Shown one piece after another: positions 21,056-30,597 of a DNA stretch of 64,000 nucleotides. The stretch comes from Schizochytrium sp. CCTCC M209059 (Eukaryota; Sar; Bigyra; Thraustochytrida; Thraustochytriidae): NCBI GenBank assembly GCA_000818945.1, contig KN805408.1, positions 220,682 to 284,681 of the forward strand, read 5' to 3'. The position numbers and the translations under genes were made by a program. The notes beneath the pieces are model-generated. The model saw only the letters and a program-made list of their open reading frames with translations. It was not told where the DNA came from and did no database searches. How positions within the stretch are numbered: position 1 is the first letter of the stretch; each line of letters starts with the position of its first letter.

Positions 21056-21897
21056 TTACAAAATAAAGTCTTGAAGTAACCTGTCGAGCTCGTCCGTGTT
21101 TTCCTCGACAAGTCCATTAAACGAGGATGATGAAGAAGAAAACGAGGCACCAGCACCTAAAGTAGCCGTTCCTGTTTGATCTGGAAGGAGGCTAGCGCCA
21201 AGCATGGCATCCACAGCTTGTTGAGACGGCTCGGTTCCGGTGTTGTTTTGGACAAAGATTGAACGCGTTTGTAACGATGCACCCGGTCGATGGCCAAACG
21301 AAGATTGCGTTTTGGGATTGGGCTGCGGCAAAGCGAACGAGGACGCCTGATTTTGACGCCTATTCTGCGTGAGATCATTCTGGGAGCGCCGATCAAGGTG
21401 GTGTGTGGGTGCGTGGTGAGTGGCCTGCTGTTGTTGTTGTTGTCTTTGATTGTGTCTCTTTTGACGCTTGACCTCTTCAGTGGCTTGGTGCTGCTTCAGC
21501 GCACTGACCTCGCGCACGAGATCCCGCAAAGCATCTTCCTGCCGGCGAATTTGCTTCCGCAAGGTGTCGCATTCGCCAAGAATTTCCTCTCGAAGAACCG
21601 AAAGCCGGGCGTGTCCGACCTCGGCATGTCCGTAATAAAAGTCGCGGCCCGGCACGGCACCTGCTGTATATGGGTCATGAGCTCGTGTCGCGATGTCAAC
21701 GTCTCGTCCATGTGCAGGAAGAAATTCGCGAGGCTGATTGGAAGGCATACTCATTCGAACGTGGTGTCGCACGGAAGAATGTTGTGGGGACACTGGATTG
21801 GCATCTCGAGGCTTTCGAAAGTGCTGCGGCGACCCTTTCTCCGCTTGGTGATTGGCTTGATGATGCTGATGCTGATTTCCTGTCGCTTGATACGAAA

Positions 21898-21937
<40 letters not shown>

Positions 21938-21973
21938 ATTGTTGTTGTTATTGTTGTTGTTATTGTTGTTGTT

Positions 21974-22006
<33 letters not shown>

Positions 22007-23098
22007 ATTTTTATTGTTGTTTGTGCTCTCAGCATCCGCAACTTTCATTAACGTCACGGGACCGGTTTCGTGGTGATCCTGATTCTTGGCACCGTTATAA
22101 CGTCCCTTTTCTCGCTCAAAGGCCATGCGAAGTTCTTCGCGCTCGCGCTCAAGACGTTCCTCCTCCCTGCGTTCCTCTTCCTCGCGCTCGCGCCGTTCCC
22201 GTTCGAGACGTCGACGCTTTTCTTCAAGCTGCTCTCGAAGAAATTGCTCTGTTTCGTGTTGCTTGCGAAGTTTTTCTTGGATACGAAGCTGCTCCTCTGG
22301 AGCTGCTCGGTCGAAATGGAATCGGGAATGACGAGCGCTTTCTGATTCACGATGCGAATTGATACCCGGACTCATGTGCCGAGAGCTCGTCTTGTTGTCA
22401 AAGTCGAGCGGGGGCACAAAGCCTGATGCAAGCGCTGTGTAATTAGAAACCTTGGCAGTAGTATATGGAGTGAAGCCATACGCTGGTGGTTCTTGCGGAC
22501 GCGTGGGCGATACGAGAGCAGGCTGCACATATGACGTTTTATCCTTTGGCGCGCCGTCAGTAGGATATGCAGATCCAGCGATGAGATCCTGATGATGGTG
22601 TGTTGGTGATGTCAAGGTACTTTGCGTTCGAAGATTGGCAATGAGACCACCGTGAGAGTCTCGAAGGGGCGCCCCTGCTCCTCCTTTGCCAAACGGATTG
22701 TAATCAGCAGTTTCTTGACGCTTGCGCTGTTGCTCGCGCTGAAGTTCGAGTTTTTCCTGCGCCTTGCGTTCATTTTTAAGCGCGATTTGGATGTCGAGCT
22801 CGCGTCTAAATTGCTCCTGTTTGCTCAGTTTGGCCAAATGTGCCTCATCGGGAGGGGCATGTTTGGCTTGCAGCGTTTGAGCAAAGGCGCGCGGAGGCAG
22901 TGGTCTCGTCGGGGACGACGATGCATGCCCGCTTGCCTCGCTTGGCATGATCGCCGATGTTACCTGCGCTCCGCCCGGCGCCCAGGCGGTCGCTGATTGT
23001 TGGTAGAAATCTTGACGCGAAGGCATGGCGTGGCCGTTATACTCGCTCTTGACCCCAACGTCAAGGTCACGGACCGCGCCGCGCGGGTCAGCAAACAT
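21056..23098 (-). CDS. Coiled-coil protein with poly-Asn tract, possibly CSPP1-like centrosome/cilium protein
   Basis: The product is 680 residues from ATG 23098. Residues about 90-135 form a charged helix starting QFRRELDIQIALKNERK. It leads into YNPFGKGGAGAPLRDSHGG, a motif seen in CSPP1-like centrosomal and ciliary microtubule proteins. A second strongly charged coiled coil (Glu/Arg-rich, about 265-345) and a C-terminal coiled coil near LREEILGECDTLRKQIRRQE follow. Between them is a nearly pure Asn run of about 45 residues. The rest is Ser/His/Gln-rich and disordered. The role is inferred from the motif and coiled coils and fits a flagellated cell. Its stop lies 35 bp from the stop of the convergent NEL gene. 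Confidence 0.6.
21898..22020. repeat. (GTT)n/(ATT)n repeat encoding poly-Asn
   Basis: About 40 GTT and ATT triplets on the plus strand read AAC/AAT on the minus strand and give the Asn tract of the coiled-coil protein. The interspersed ATT suggests an older array with point changes rather than a fresh expansion. Confidence 0.9.
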
Positions 23099-23863
23099 TG
23101 TGCCCCGCCCAGCGCTGGGCGAGCGAGTTTTGATCTCTTTCGTCCTGCGCCGGACGGACGAATGAACGTTGACTCAACCTGCTACGGATGACAAGACCGT
23201 GGTTCTATCCGTTGGGTAATATCGTACCATCATTAGACGGTCAATATCGTACATAGCAAGTATTTTACTTGATGTGTTTGCGAGTTGACTGTGAGTGAGT
23301 GCAAAGAACGGGCTGGACTGAGGAATACGTGACCAGAGGGCTGTTTCTCTCTGGTCTGGGGAGTATCATGAAATTTCTAGATTTCTCATTCTTTGATCGG
23401 ACAAAGTTTTGTCGAGTTGCGAAAAGAGTGCGCATCGAGAATTGACTCGGCGGATTGTGCGGCATCGCGCATGCTGTGATCTGCGGAGGGTTCCATTTCC
23501 TTTTTCTTTTTCTTATTTTCATAGGGATATCGCTGATTTATGCAGGTACGTATTTTAATAAACAGCTGCGGTGTGCTTTGTCCCTTCACGGCCACACAAG
23601 CAAAGATCTGTGCTACTGCGTGGAAGAGAAAGGTCCCCTAAATTGGGGGTCGCTTTCAATTTCGAGCGGGCAATGTTTTGGCCAGCCTCTTGCTGACTTA
23701 CTGCAGTGAGTCTTACTTTCATGTAAACGCCAGAGACGTCAATCAACACAGTCCTTTTCCTTCTTCTTCATTTCCTTCTTCTTCTTTTTCTTCTTCTGCT
23801 TCTACCTCTTCTTCTTCATTTTACTTAGAACCATAACCCAATGAGTTGCGTGACCCATCTCCA

Positions 23864-23896
<33 letters not shown>

Positions 23897-24572
23897 CTCC
23901 TCCAGCTCGTCCTCATCCTTTCTCCTGATCGCAGTCAGTCCTGCCATCGCTTCTCGTATGTCCTTCCATGCGCGTGGCAGCCCCCCTGGCCGGGTATCTC
24001 CGGCGCCCGCCGCGCCGCGAGCCGCACCCGGCCTCCTTCCCTCTATAGACACTCTTCATGCGTCCCATACCAGACGCCCACGGAACCCCCGGGAGGTACC
24101 GGGACTGGCGTGGGCTGTCCCGATGTCCTTTCTTGCGGTGATTGCTCGCGTCGACGCAGGCGTCCCAAGGTGGCAACGACGGGCGGAAGCCGCACCGTGG
24201 CGGCAGAACAGTCGCGCGGCTGCTCGATCGCTCTGCTCGATTGCCGCTGGCGGCTGCATCAAGCGGAAATTTTGCGTCGCGGAGAGCTCGGAGAGGGAAG
24301 ATCGGGGCCGGGGCCTTTGCTGCTTGGCGAACGAAGCAAATGCGGAATTGCAGGTGGAAACGGCCTTTGGGCGAGCCGAGAGCGAGAGATCGACGGGTGA
24401 GATTATCTTTTGCGTGGCGGGTCGGAAAGCAGAGTAGGAATTTCAGGCCCGGAGACACGGGTAGAAGCGTGAGACGCAAGAGTTCATCGTCTCGAGATCA
24501 GTGTGAGCTTGAGACGCAGGCATCCTTCGATTGGGCAGGAAGGGGGCGTAGAAAGCTTGCAGACGCATTGTG
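23099..24572. other. Gene-free 1.47-kb divergent spacer
   Basis: The spacer lies between the starts of the coiled-coil gene (-) and the tetraspanin-like gene (+). It holds a 16-bp perfect palindrome CGCCCAGCGCTGGGCG (23106-23121) eight bases upstream of the coiled-coil start, and TTC/CTT tracts at about 23755-23815 and 23865-23905. Open frames across 23841-24437 are low complexity (poly-Phe or poly-Leu) and not convincing. Splice-like signals occur but no exon could be supported. Confidence 0.6.
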
Positions 24573-25946
24573 ATGCAAGAAACAGAGATGCCCAGCGTCG
24601 TCGTCAGTCATGTACATTCACTCGAGTCGCGGCGCAATATGGACCAGAATCGCTCATTTGCATCGTCCGGGTCCTCTGCGAAAGTATCCATGACGAACTC
24701 GCTTCAAGGCCAAGACAATGACGGCAATTTCATGTTTGCTGTGGCTTTTGCCTGTGTCGTATCTGGAATATGCGCACTATGCACCATGGCGTTGTCGCTG
24801 ATCATGTATTTGAGCTCTCGTGGGCGTTACGAGGTTGGAGAGGCTTTTATGAGCGGCATTGGAGAAAGCCCTCTACTCTGGCGTTTTATTGTATTTTTCC
24901 CCATTGGCGCAGGCGGCATTATTGCTTGTTTGAACATTTTGACTGCCTATCTCGCTCGACTTTCGTTTTTCCAAGCTCGGGGTTTCTCTATTGACGCCGA
25001 TCCTGAGCTCGCACTGCGCGCAGAAGATGCGCTGACAATCTCAGATGTCGAGGAAGGTGTGCGTAAAAAGTATGGCGGCATCAAACAGTACGCAGCCATC
25101 GTATGCCTTGCTCTGTCACTAGCGTTTGTGATCGTACAAGCCGTTTTCGCGATGACGCTTCAGGGGCTCGTAAATGAGATCGATGTTGCCGTTCGCGACG
25201 GAGAACTTAACGACGCCGAGCCTGGCAGCACCAAAGCGCGAATTCTCGATGTTCAAGTGGCCATGTTCAACGAGTGCTGTGTGTCCCAAAACTACACAAT
25301 GCAGGGCGCAATCGAAGCCTGCCCAAGCAACTACACAGTTGGTAGTCCTGTATCTTGTGAGGTGGAGGATCGTCTGTTATTTTTCCGCGATGCCTTGTGT
25401 ACATGCTATCTATCAAGTGAGGAGGCCTATGAGACGTACTTGCGTCAGATTCGGGATTTCGATGTTTGCAGCATTCTTTCCAAAGCAGACGTTCACGTTG
25501 ACAAGAACGCAAACGTGCCGGGAACGGGCTTGAGCATGTCAAACGTTTTTTCTGTAAGTGACACCACAGTGGTGGGCGACCCGTCTGAGGGAGGATGTGG
25601 CGTGGGCTATGCCAAAGGGTTCCAGTATGTCTTTTATCTGTGGTTGACATCCTTTCTGCGACCGATTGTGGCATCCTTTGTCGCTTTGGCTCTCATCCAG
25701 CTTCTTGCGGTTCTCTATGGGCTATATCGCATCAAAACTGGGTATGGGACCGCGTTGATCCATGCTCGACTTCGCTTTGAAGAAGAGGAAGAATTTCGCG
25801 CTTTGCGCGCGTCGACTGTCGGACACTCTCGATCCAAAAATAAACCCCCTGGTGCGAAGCAGCCACGCGAAGACTTTCAGCCGAAAGGTCAGCCTCGTGT
25901 CAGCCGTGTCATTTCACTTCCAGGAGCCAACACCAGCCACAGGTGA
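24573..25946 (+). CDS. Four-TM tetraspanin-like membrane protein
   Basis: The product is 457 residues from ATG 24573; a GTG one codon earlier is ignored. TM1 is about 54-82, TM2 101-130 and TM3 172-196. A large loop follows with ECCVSQNYT and several further Cys (EACPSNYT, VSCEVED, ALCTCYL), then TM4 at about 365-392 and a basic tail. A short first loop, a large Cys-rich second loop containing a CC pair, and four TMs match tetraspanin topology. The Gly of the classical CCG motif is missing and the loop is long, so this is only tetraspanin-like. Two NxT glycosylation sites lie in the loop. Partners are unknown. Confidence 0.6.
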   Translation: MQETEMPSVVVSHVHSLESRRNMDQNRSFASSGSSAKVSMTNSLQGQDNDGNFMFAVAFACVVSGICALCTMALSLIMYLSSRGRYEVGEAFMSGIGESPLLWRFIVFFPIGAGGIIACLNILTAYLARLSFFQARGFSIDADPELALRAEDALTISDVEEGVRKKYGGIKQYAAIVCLALSLAFVIVQAVFAMTLQGLVNEIDVAVRDGELNDAEPGSTKARILDVQVAMFNECCVSQNYTMQGAIEACPSNYTVGSPVSCEVEDRLLFFRDALCTCYLSSEEAYETYLRQIRDFDVCSILSKADVHVDKNANVPGTGLSMSNVFSVSDTTVVGDPSEGGCGVGYAKGFQYVFYLWLTSFLRPIVASFVALALIQLLAVLYGLYRIKTGYGTALIHARLRFEEEEEFRALRASTVGHSRSKNKPPGAKQPREDFQPKGQPRVSRVISLPGANTSHR

Positions 25947-26226
25947 ACAAGCTCTTTTCGTGCTTTTTGTGTTGCAACTGGCCATTTACTTCTTGCTGAA
26001 ACGTTTCAAGTTACTTGACTCTGCGAATCAAGAAGCATGCTACCTCTTGTCTATTGCGCCGAATAGCAACCGCAATGATTGAACTTGATCAAGGTGTCAT
26101 ACGATAAGACTACAGTCATTGAATAGATTGGTTGTTTGATTTGTTTGTTCCAGCATTGCAACTTTTTCAATCGTGTATGCTGTATTGAGAGATGGCGACA
26201 AAGTTTCTGGCACTTTGTTACCCCCT
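25947..26226. other. Convergent 3' spacer
   Basis: These 280 bp lie between the stops of the tetraspanin-like gene (+) and the ERV/ALR-like gene (-). No gene or structured element is seen. Both 3' UTRs must lie here. Confidence 0.6.
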
Positions 26227-28191
26227 TTAATTGAGCGTAAAGTCTTCGTGGCGAAAGAATTCGCCTCGGTCCTGAAGTGACTTTGGCTCAGGATCGACAA
26301 TACTTGCATCAAAAGTGTATGCGCGCTGAAGAAATTGTCCCGCAACCACTGCCACATCAAGGTCAGCACAAAGCGCCTGCGTGTGACGGAGAAGAGATCC
26401 GAGGTAAGCTTTGTCAACGGCGGCCTCTCCGGTCGCTGCAAGCGTCGTGCTGAGTGCCTGGAAGGCGCCGCGGACGGTTGCGAGCTTAGTGGCCGCCTTG
26501 AGAACGTTGACAACAGCCGCAGTGCGCTGCGCCGACAAAATCCCATGCGTTTGTTGCGCGCGATGGCAGTCAGCGTCGATATTGGGCCAATAACGCGATG
26601 TGTAGATTGCGTCTTGCTCGGCATGATACCACGCCTCCTGGCGATAAATGGAGCTGTTAACAGCATTATGTAACTTCCAGATGAAGAGACGCAAGGATAA
26701 GGGCGTGTCGATGGCTGTAAGCTTGTCAGCAAGGGTAAGGGTGCCATCGATGTTGTCGACTGGATCATCCCAGCCTAGCAAGAGGTATTCAATCGGGTAG
26801 AGATCGCGCTCACGGCCAAGAGCCACGTACTTGTTGAGATGGAAGCGGCAGTACGGACAAGGGTACATGGTTGCAAAGAGAGGCATGTAGGCCTTGAAAG
26901 CCTTGACAATCTCCTCGCTCTCCTTTGCGCAGGCGATCTCAGCCACGGTGTGCTTGAACTTCCAAACGGCATTTCCGATAAAGTATGGAAAGGTGAGACG
27001 CATATCTGCGTTGCGCACATACGCGCGACCGAGGGGAACATCCAAGAAGGCGACGTATTGCGAAAGGTCGCCAGTGGCACGGTGATCCACACCAGACTCT
27101 GCAAAGCGTTCGCGGTTCTTTTGAAAACCATTCAGGTAATGGCGCGTTAAACGCCACGCACGACGAACCCGCTTGCGCTCACTCGGGCCAAGCGATGGCC
27201 AAGCCTCCAGGACGTCGCACGCAAAGGGCTCGAGTTCATGCTTGTGCGCTTCAAACCAGTCACTGTCGTCATCCTGCTCCTGAACGCTTTCGGCGTTGCT
27301 ACAAGCGACCAGCAATCGCGGCATAAAGTCTTTATACCACCATTGCACCTGTATCATGGAGCCGTCGACGCGTTCCTCATGATGCTCCAAAATTACGCGG
27401 TTCCACTTGGCAAGGTAAGCTTCGGCACTCATGTCGGACGGCGGAAGGGTTGGCGCTGCAAAGCCCTCGGCGTAGCCAGCCTCGGTTCGTGCAAGTATTG
27501 CGCGCTCATCATGAGCTTGTTGAAGACTCTGTTGTCTCTCTTCCTGTGCCTCGCGGGCTTCGAAAACGGCAGCGGCGTGTGCGAGGTCACAAAGCTTGCC
27601 CGAAGTAGCGTCTTTTTCCATGTTCGTGAGAAGAGCAGCTCCGACATGAACCTTGAATTCGAGCTTGGTCTCATCGTGATTTGCATTTTCCTCATTGACG
27701 CGACGATGTTCAGCAAGTGCCTCTGGAGAAAGCGATGCGACGTCAAAATTAGCAATTCGATCATCCAAGGCTGTGTTTTCTTCATGCACGGCTTTGCGCA
27801 GCTCGTTCCAGGCGCTTGCGTCAATCTCGTGAATGTCTAGCGCGAGCACAAGATCGACTATTGCGTCGATGAAGGCGACAAAGTTGCGCCAAGTGTACGG
27901 AAGTTCTCGTGCCGTAAGATGCGTGTGATAATTTGCGGAGAATTGTCCGCGGTGTACGCGATAGGCGGCGCCTTGGATCAGCCTAAAGAGACCTGTCTGC
28001 AATTCGAGCAGGCTCGTTCCATCATTATCTCCCCCCAGCTTTTCGATGACCTGAAGGACCTGTGCTTTGCCAGCCTCGTCGAGAGCCACAAAGGCTTCTT
28101 CGAGCTCCTTGCCGGCGGGGAGAGACGAAGCTCCGCCGCCCATCTTTGCACACGATTGTAATAGGTTTTGCGTCCCTCGACCCGACCCCAT
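26227..28191 (-). CDS. ERV/ALR-like FAD-linked sulfhydryl oxidase with long N-terminal region
   Basis: The product is 654 residues from ATG 28191. The C-terminal third resembles the ERV/ALR fold. It has AFKAYMPLFATMYPCPYC with CxxC at Cys445/Cys448, His at 451, and the FAD-contacting FIWKLHNAVN (505-512), followed by YWPN. ERV enzymes make disulfides and pass electrons through FAD to oxygen. The C-x16-C pair common in small ERVs is not evident here. The N-terminal 400 residues, helical and rich in Glu, Ala and His, are not recognised. No signal peptide or TM is seen. An in-frame ATG at 28143 gives MGGGASS, a good N-myristoylation signal, and may be the real start. The protein would then be membrane-anchored on the cytosolic face, which is unusual for an ERV enzyme. 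Confidence 0.65.
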   Translation of the reverse strand: MGSGRGTQNLLQSCAKMGGGASSLPAGKELEEAFVALDEAGKAQVLQVIEKLGGDNDGTSLLELQTGLFRLIQGAAYRVHRGQFSANYHTHLTARELPYTWRNFVAFIDAIVDLVLALDIHEIDASAWNELRKAVHEENTALDDRIANFDVASLSPEALAEHRRVNEENANHDETKLEFKVHVGAALLTNMEKDATSGKLCDLAHAAAVFEAREAQEERQQSLQQAHDERAILARTEAGYAEGFAAPTLPPSDMSAEAYLAKWNRVILEHHEERVDGSMIQVQWWYKDFMPRLLVACSNAESVQEQDDDSDWFEAHKHELEPFACDVLEAWPSLGPSERKRVRRAWRLTRHYLNGFQKNRERFAESGVDHRATGDLSQYVAFLDVPLGRAYVRNADMRLTFPYFIGNAVWKFKHTVAEIACAKESEEIVKAFKAYMPLFATMYPCPYCRFHLNKYVALGRERDLYPIEYLLLGWDDPVDNIDGTLTLADKLTAIDTPLSLRLFIWKLHNAVNSSIYRQEAWYHAEQDAIYTSRYWPNIDADCHRAQQTHGILSAQRTAAVVNVLKAATKLATVRGAFQALSTTLAATGEAAVDKAYLGSLLRHTQALCADLDVAVVAGQFLQRAYTFDASIVDPEPKSLQDRGEFFRHEDFTLN

Positions 28192-28881
28192 AGTGCGAGA
28201 AAAGAAAACCTCCTTCGAGCCGTTACGAGGGGACGGGACACTCAGGGGGTGTCCTATTTAACTCGTGAGCTCTGCTCAACAATAAGAAATATTTTTTTTT
28301 CCCGGGAAGGCAGCTGTGGCATATTTTGAAGTTTATCGTGAACTTGCCGAGTCATTGTTTTGTTTTTGCTGGTACCTGAACAATAAAAATCTAACTTGGC
28401 CTAGTCGATTCCTTTGACCATGCAATTTGGCTTCTTGTACACCTCAAGCATAAAAAAGATAGATACAATGCAGCGACCGCTAGACCGAGAACCGTTCAAT
28501 AATGGACACTTTGCCGCGAAGCGTCCGGGGGATGTTCGGCAGTAATGAAAGCAAGACAGGGTTCGCCATAACACCTATTCAATCTTGGGGGCGATGAGAG
28601 AACTTATTGCAGCCTAGGCGATTTCCCGCCTCGACTGAAATATCATGGCTGCAACGCAGCGCGTGATAGATCTCAATGCGTTGTTGCACACGGGTCGGCG
28701 TGGATTAGCAAAAAAACTCTCGCTCACCAAATTGAAGCGAAATCGACCAGAAGACTTGAGCGTGAGGACATAATTCTGTTTCATAATTTACGTCTACATG
28801 CTCAGCAGTGTACGATCTGATGATGCCAAATCCACGTCACAGTCAGATCGGAGATGCAAAAAGAAGCAAGAACAAATTCTT
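28192..28881. other. Spacer, nothing recognised
   Basis: These 690 bp, richer in A and T than the flanking genes, lie between the ERV-like gene start and the end of the Cys-rich cluster. A T10 run is present near 28290. No ORF, RNA gene or repeat could be supported. Confidence 0.6.
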
Positions 28882-29130
28882 TCAGGTGCTTCTAGGCGAC
28901 TTCCTGCCGCACGTGTATTGTTCAGTCAGCGTGCAACAATAATCATATGTCAGGCTATTTAGATCATCCGCGTCGGGTTTGCTACAGCCACAGAAAACGT
29001 TGCAAGGCCAATAAAAGATTCTGGAGTAGTCGTCGTCGCACCCCTCCGTGTAATCGATGCCGGGATCTTTGCTGAGCCTCCAACGGACAGGATCTCTCCA
29101 ATTGTCGCGGCAGCAAAAGTCGTGCGATCT
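28882..29130 (-). pseudogene. Out-of-frame remainder of third Cys-rich repeat
   Basis: This frame reads HDFCCRDNWRDPVRWRLSKD, then GCDDDYSRIFYWPC, CGCSKPDADD and YDYCCTLTE. It matches the C-terminal half of the domain in the copies at 31223 and 35068. It is separated from its N-terminal half by a single missing base, so it is a broken part of the gene above. Confidence 0.75.
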
Positions 29131-30236
29131 CCATTCCATCCACAAATATGGTCGTACTCAGAAATTCGAGTTATTCGCGGCAAACGACCAAAGCCATCAG
29201 GGCAGTCAGGGTCGATAACAGCGCATGTCCCCTCATCGTTCTTGCAGCACATATCACACTTCAAGCTGGTCTTGTCGCTTGCATCGGGTTGACTGCAGCC
29301 GCATGCGGAAGCGCAGCTACCTGCGTAGAGCTGCGAGTAGCCAGCAGGACATGCGGCATCGTAGTCGATGAGGGGTGTGAGACTCAGTCGCCACCTCACA
29401 GGATCCGTCGGGTCGTCACGGCAACAGAAATCGTAGCGATCTCCGTTCCATCCACAAATTGTGTTGTACTTGTCATTGTTGATACGCATTCGACTAAAGC
29501 CATCAGGGCAGTCAGGGTCGATAACAGCGCATGTCCCCTCATCGTTCTTGCAGCACATATCACATTTCAAACTGGTCTTGTCGCTTGCATCAGGTTGACT
29601 GCAGCCGCATGCGGGAGCGCAGCTACCTGCGTAGAGCTGCGAGTAGCCAGCAGGACATGCGGCATCGTAGTCGATGAGGGGTGTAAGACTCAGTCGCCGC
29701 CACCTCACAGGATCCATCGGGTCGTCTCGGCAACAGAAATCGTAGAGAACACCGTTTTTTCTACAGATGTCGTCGTAGTCATTGTTCACAAGCAAACGTC
29801 GGCTGAAGCCTGCGGGGCAGTCACCAGTCAGCAAATTTTGAAAACCTAGGCCAAGTCCCAGGCCAAGAGCGAAGAGAATGACAAGACAACAGGCACAGCA
29901 TGAAATCTCAAAGCAGGCATCTGCGTCTGGGTTCGTCTCGTTGTTTGCTGAATTTCCTTCGCCCGCAATCACCACAATGTTCGTGTTGTTTCGTGTAGTT
30001 GTGCAAGTTGTGTGGAAGCTCACCCTTTCAGGTCCCTTGCCTTCGACTGGCTCTGCCGCAGAGATCTGAGGCGCGTGTTCTAGTTCATCCGGCACTTCCT
30101 CATGGGTGGAGCCTGTGGCAGCAAGTACATCACGCAGAGGCACATCAGGACGTATAGTCCTCGCCGCCGCCTCGTTACCACCAGCTCCTTGCCTGCTGCT
30201 ATGGCTTGCTAACGCGGTGACACGGGCCTTGCCCAT
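28959..30236 (-). CDS. Type II membrane protein with tandem 12-Cys domains; frameshifted third repeat
   Basis: The product is 425 residues from ATG 30236 (MGKARVTALASHSS). A cytosolic N-terminus of about 108 residues is followed by a Cys- and Gly-rich TM (CCACCLVILFALGLGLGLGF, 113-132). Next come copies of an unrecognised domain with 12 Cys: DCP-GFSR, then IC, YDFCCRD, DPVRWRLS, ACPAGYSQ, CGCSQPDAS, LKCDMCC and TC. Copies 1 and 2 are complete and nearly identical. Copy 3 breaks after ICGWNGDR. By comparison with the neighbouring paralogue one base is missing near 29123. The rest of copy 3 continues in another frame to 28882, so 55 out-of-frame residues end the protein. This is either a real mutation or a sequence error. 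Function is unknown; a disulfide-rich extracellular domain is inferred. Confidence 0.7.
   Translation of the reverse strand: MGKARVTALASHSSRQGAGGNEAAARTIRPDVPLRDVLAATGSTHEEVPDELEHAPQISAAEPVEGKGPERVSFHTTCTTTRNNTNIVVIAGEGNSANNETNPDADACFEISCCACCLVILFALGLGLGLGFQNLLTGDCPAGFSRRLLVNNDYDDICRKNGVLYDFCCRDDPMDPVRWRRLSLTPLIDYDAACPAGYSQLYAGSCAPACGCSQPDASDKTSLKCDMCCKNDEGTCAVIDPDCPDGFSRMRINNDKYNTICGWNGDRYDFCCRDDPTDPVRWRLSLTPLIDYDAACPAGYSQLYAGSCASACGCSQPDASDKTSLKCDMCCKNDEGTCAVIDPDCPDGFGRLPRITRISEYDHICGWNGDRTTFAAATIGEILSVGGSAKIPASITRRGATTTTPESFIGLATFSVAVANPTRMI
29193..29703. repeat. Near-identical internal tandem repeat of about 307 bp
   Basis: About 29193-29395 and 29500-29703 agree at nearly every base, including the stretches encoding CAVIDPDCPDGF and ACPAGYSQLYAGSC. 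They correspond to adjacent domain copies. Such identity implies a recent duplication or gene conversion. Confidence 0.85.
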
Positions 30237-30560
30237 CTCGAGGTCGAGGTTTCACGAGGTCCCTTTGATCACCTTGTGCATCTACTTCAGTGCGTCTTCA
30301 GCGAAGTCGCAATTGAGATTTGCTTGAGCCCTGCCGCAGGCGTGTGCACGCAACTCCAGCTGTGACATCGGCTGCACCTGCGGTTGCTGCCAGGAATCTT
30401 TGTCGTACTACCCAGGATTCCTCAGAGGTATACGGATTCCTTGGCAGCGAAGGTACGGATACACCTTTGCTTCCAAGTCTGTTCAATCAATGTAATAATT
30501 TTCTCTCTTTTTCCTTAATTTCTGCGGCAACAACGTATGGCGAGCACTTTTCAGTTGCGA
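30113..30560. repeat. Duplicated 5' segment, copy 1 (partner 31851-32287)
   Basis: This segment covers the first codons and about 325 bp upstream of the gene starting at 30236. It is highly similar to 31851-32287, the same region of the next gene. Shared features include the start context, GTGTGCACGCAACTCCAGCT and TTAATTTCTGCGGCAAC. The shared upstream part probably includes the promoter, so the two genes are likely expressed alike. Confidence 0.85.
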
Positions 30561-30597
30561 TTCTTCACATCAGCCCGAAAAGTGTTATTCCGGTAGC

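Noticed and set aside
23490..23560. Possible tiny exon between an acceptor-like TTTTCATAG and a GTACGT donor-like site
   Set aside because: No coding partner exon on either side could be joined in frame.
23841..24437. Frames with poly-Phe or poly-Leu starts
   Set aside because: Driven by a TTC/CTT microsatellite; no domain, and overlapping frames are equally open.
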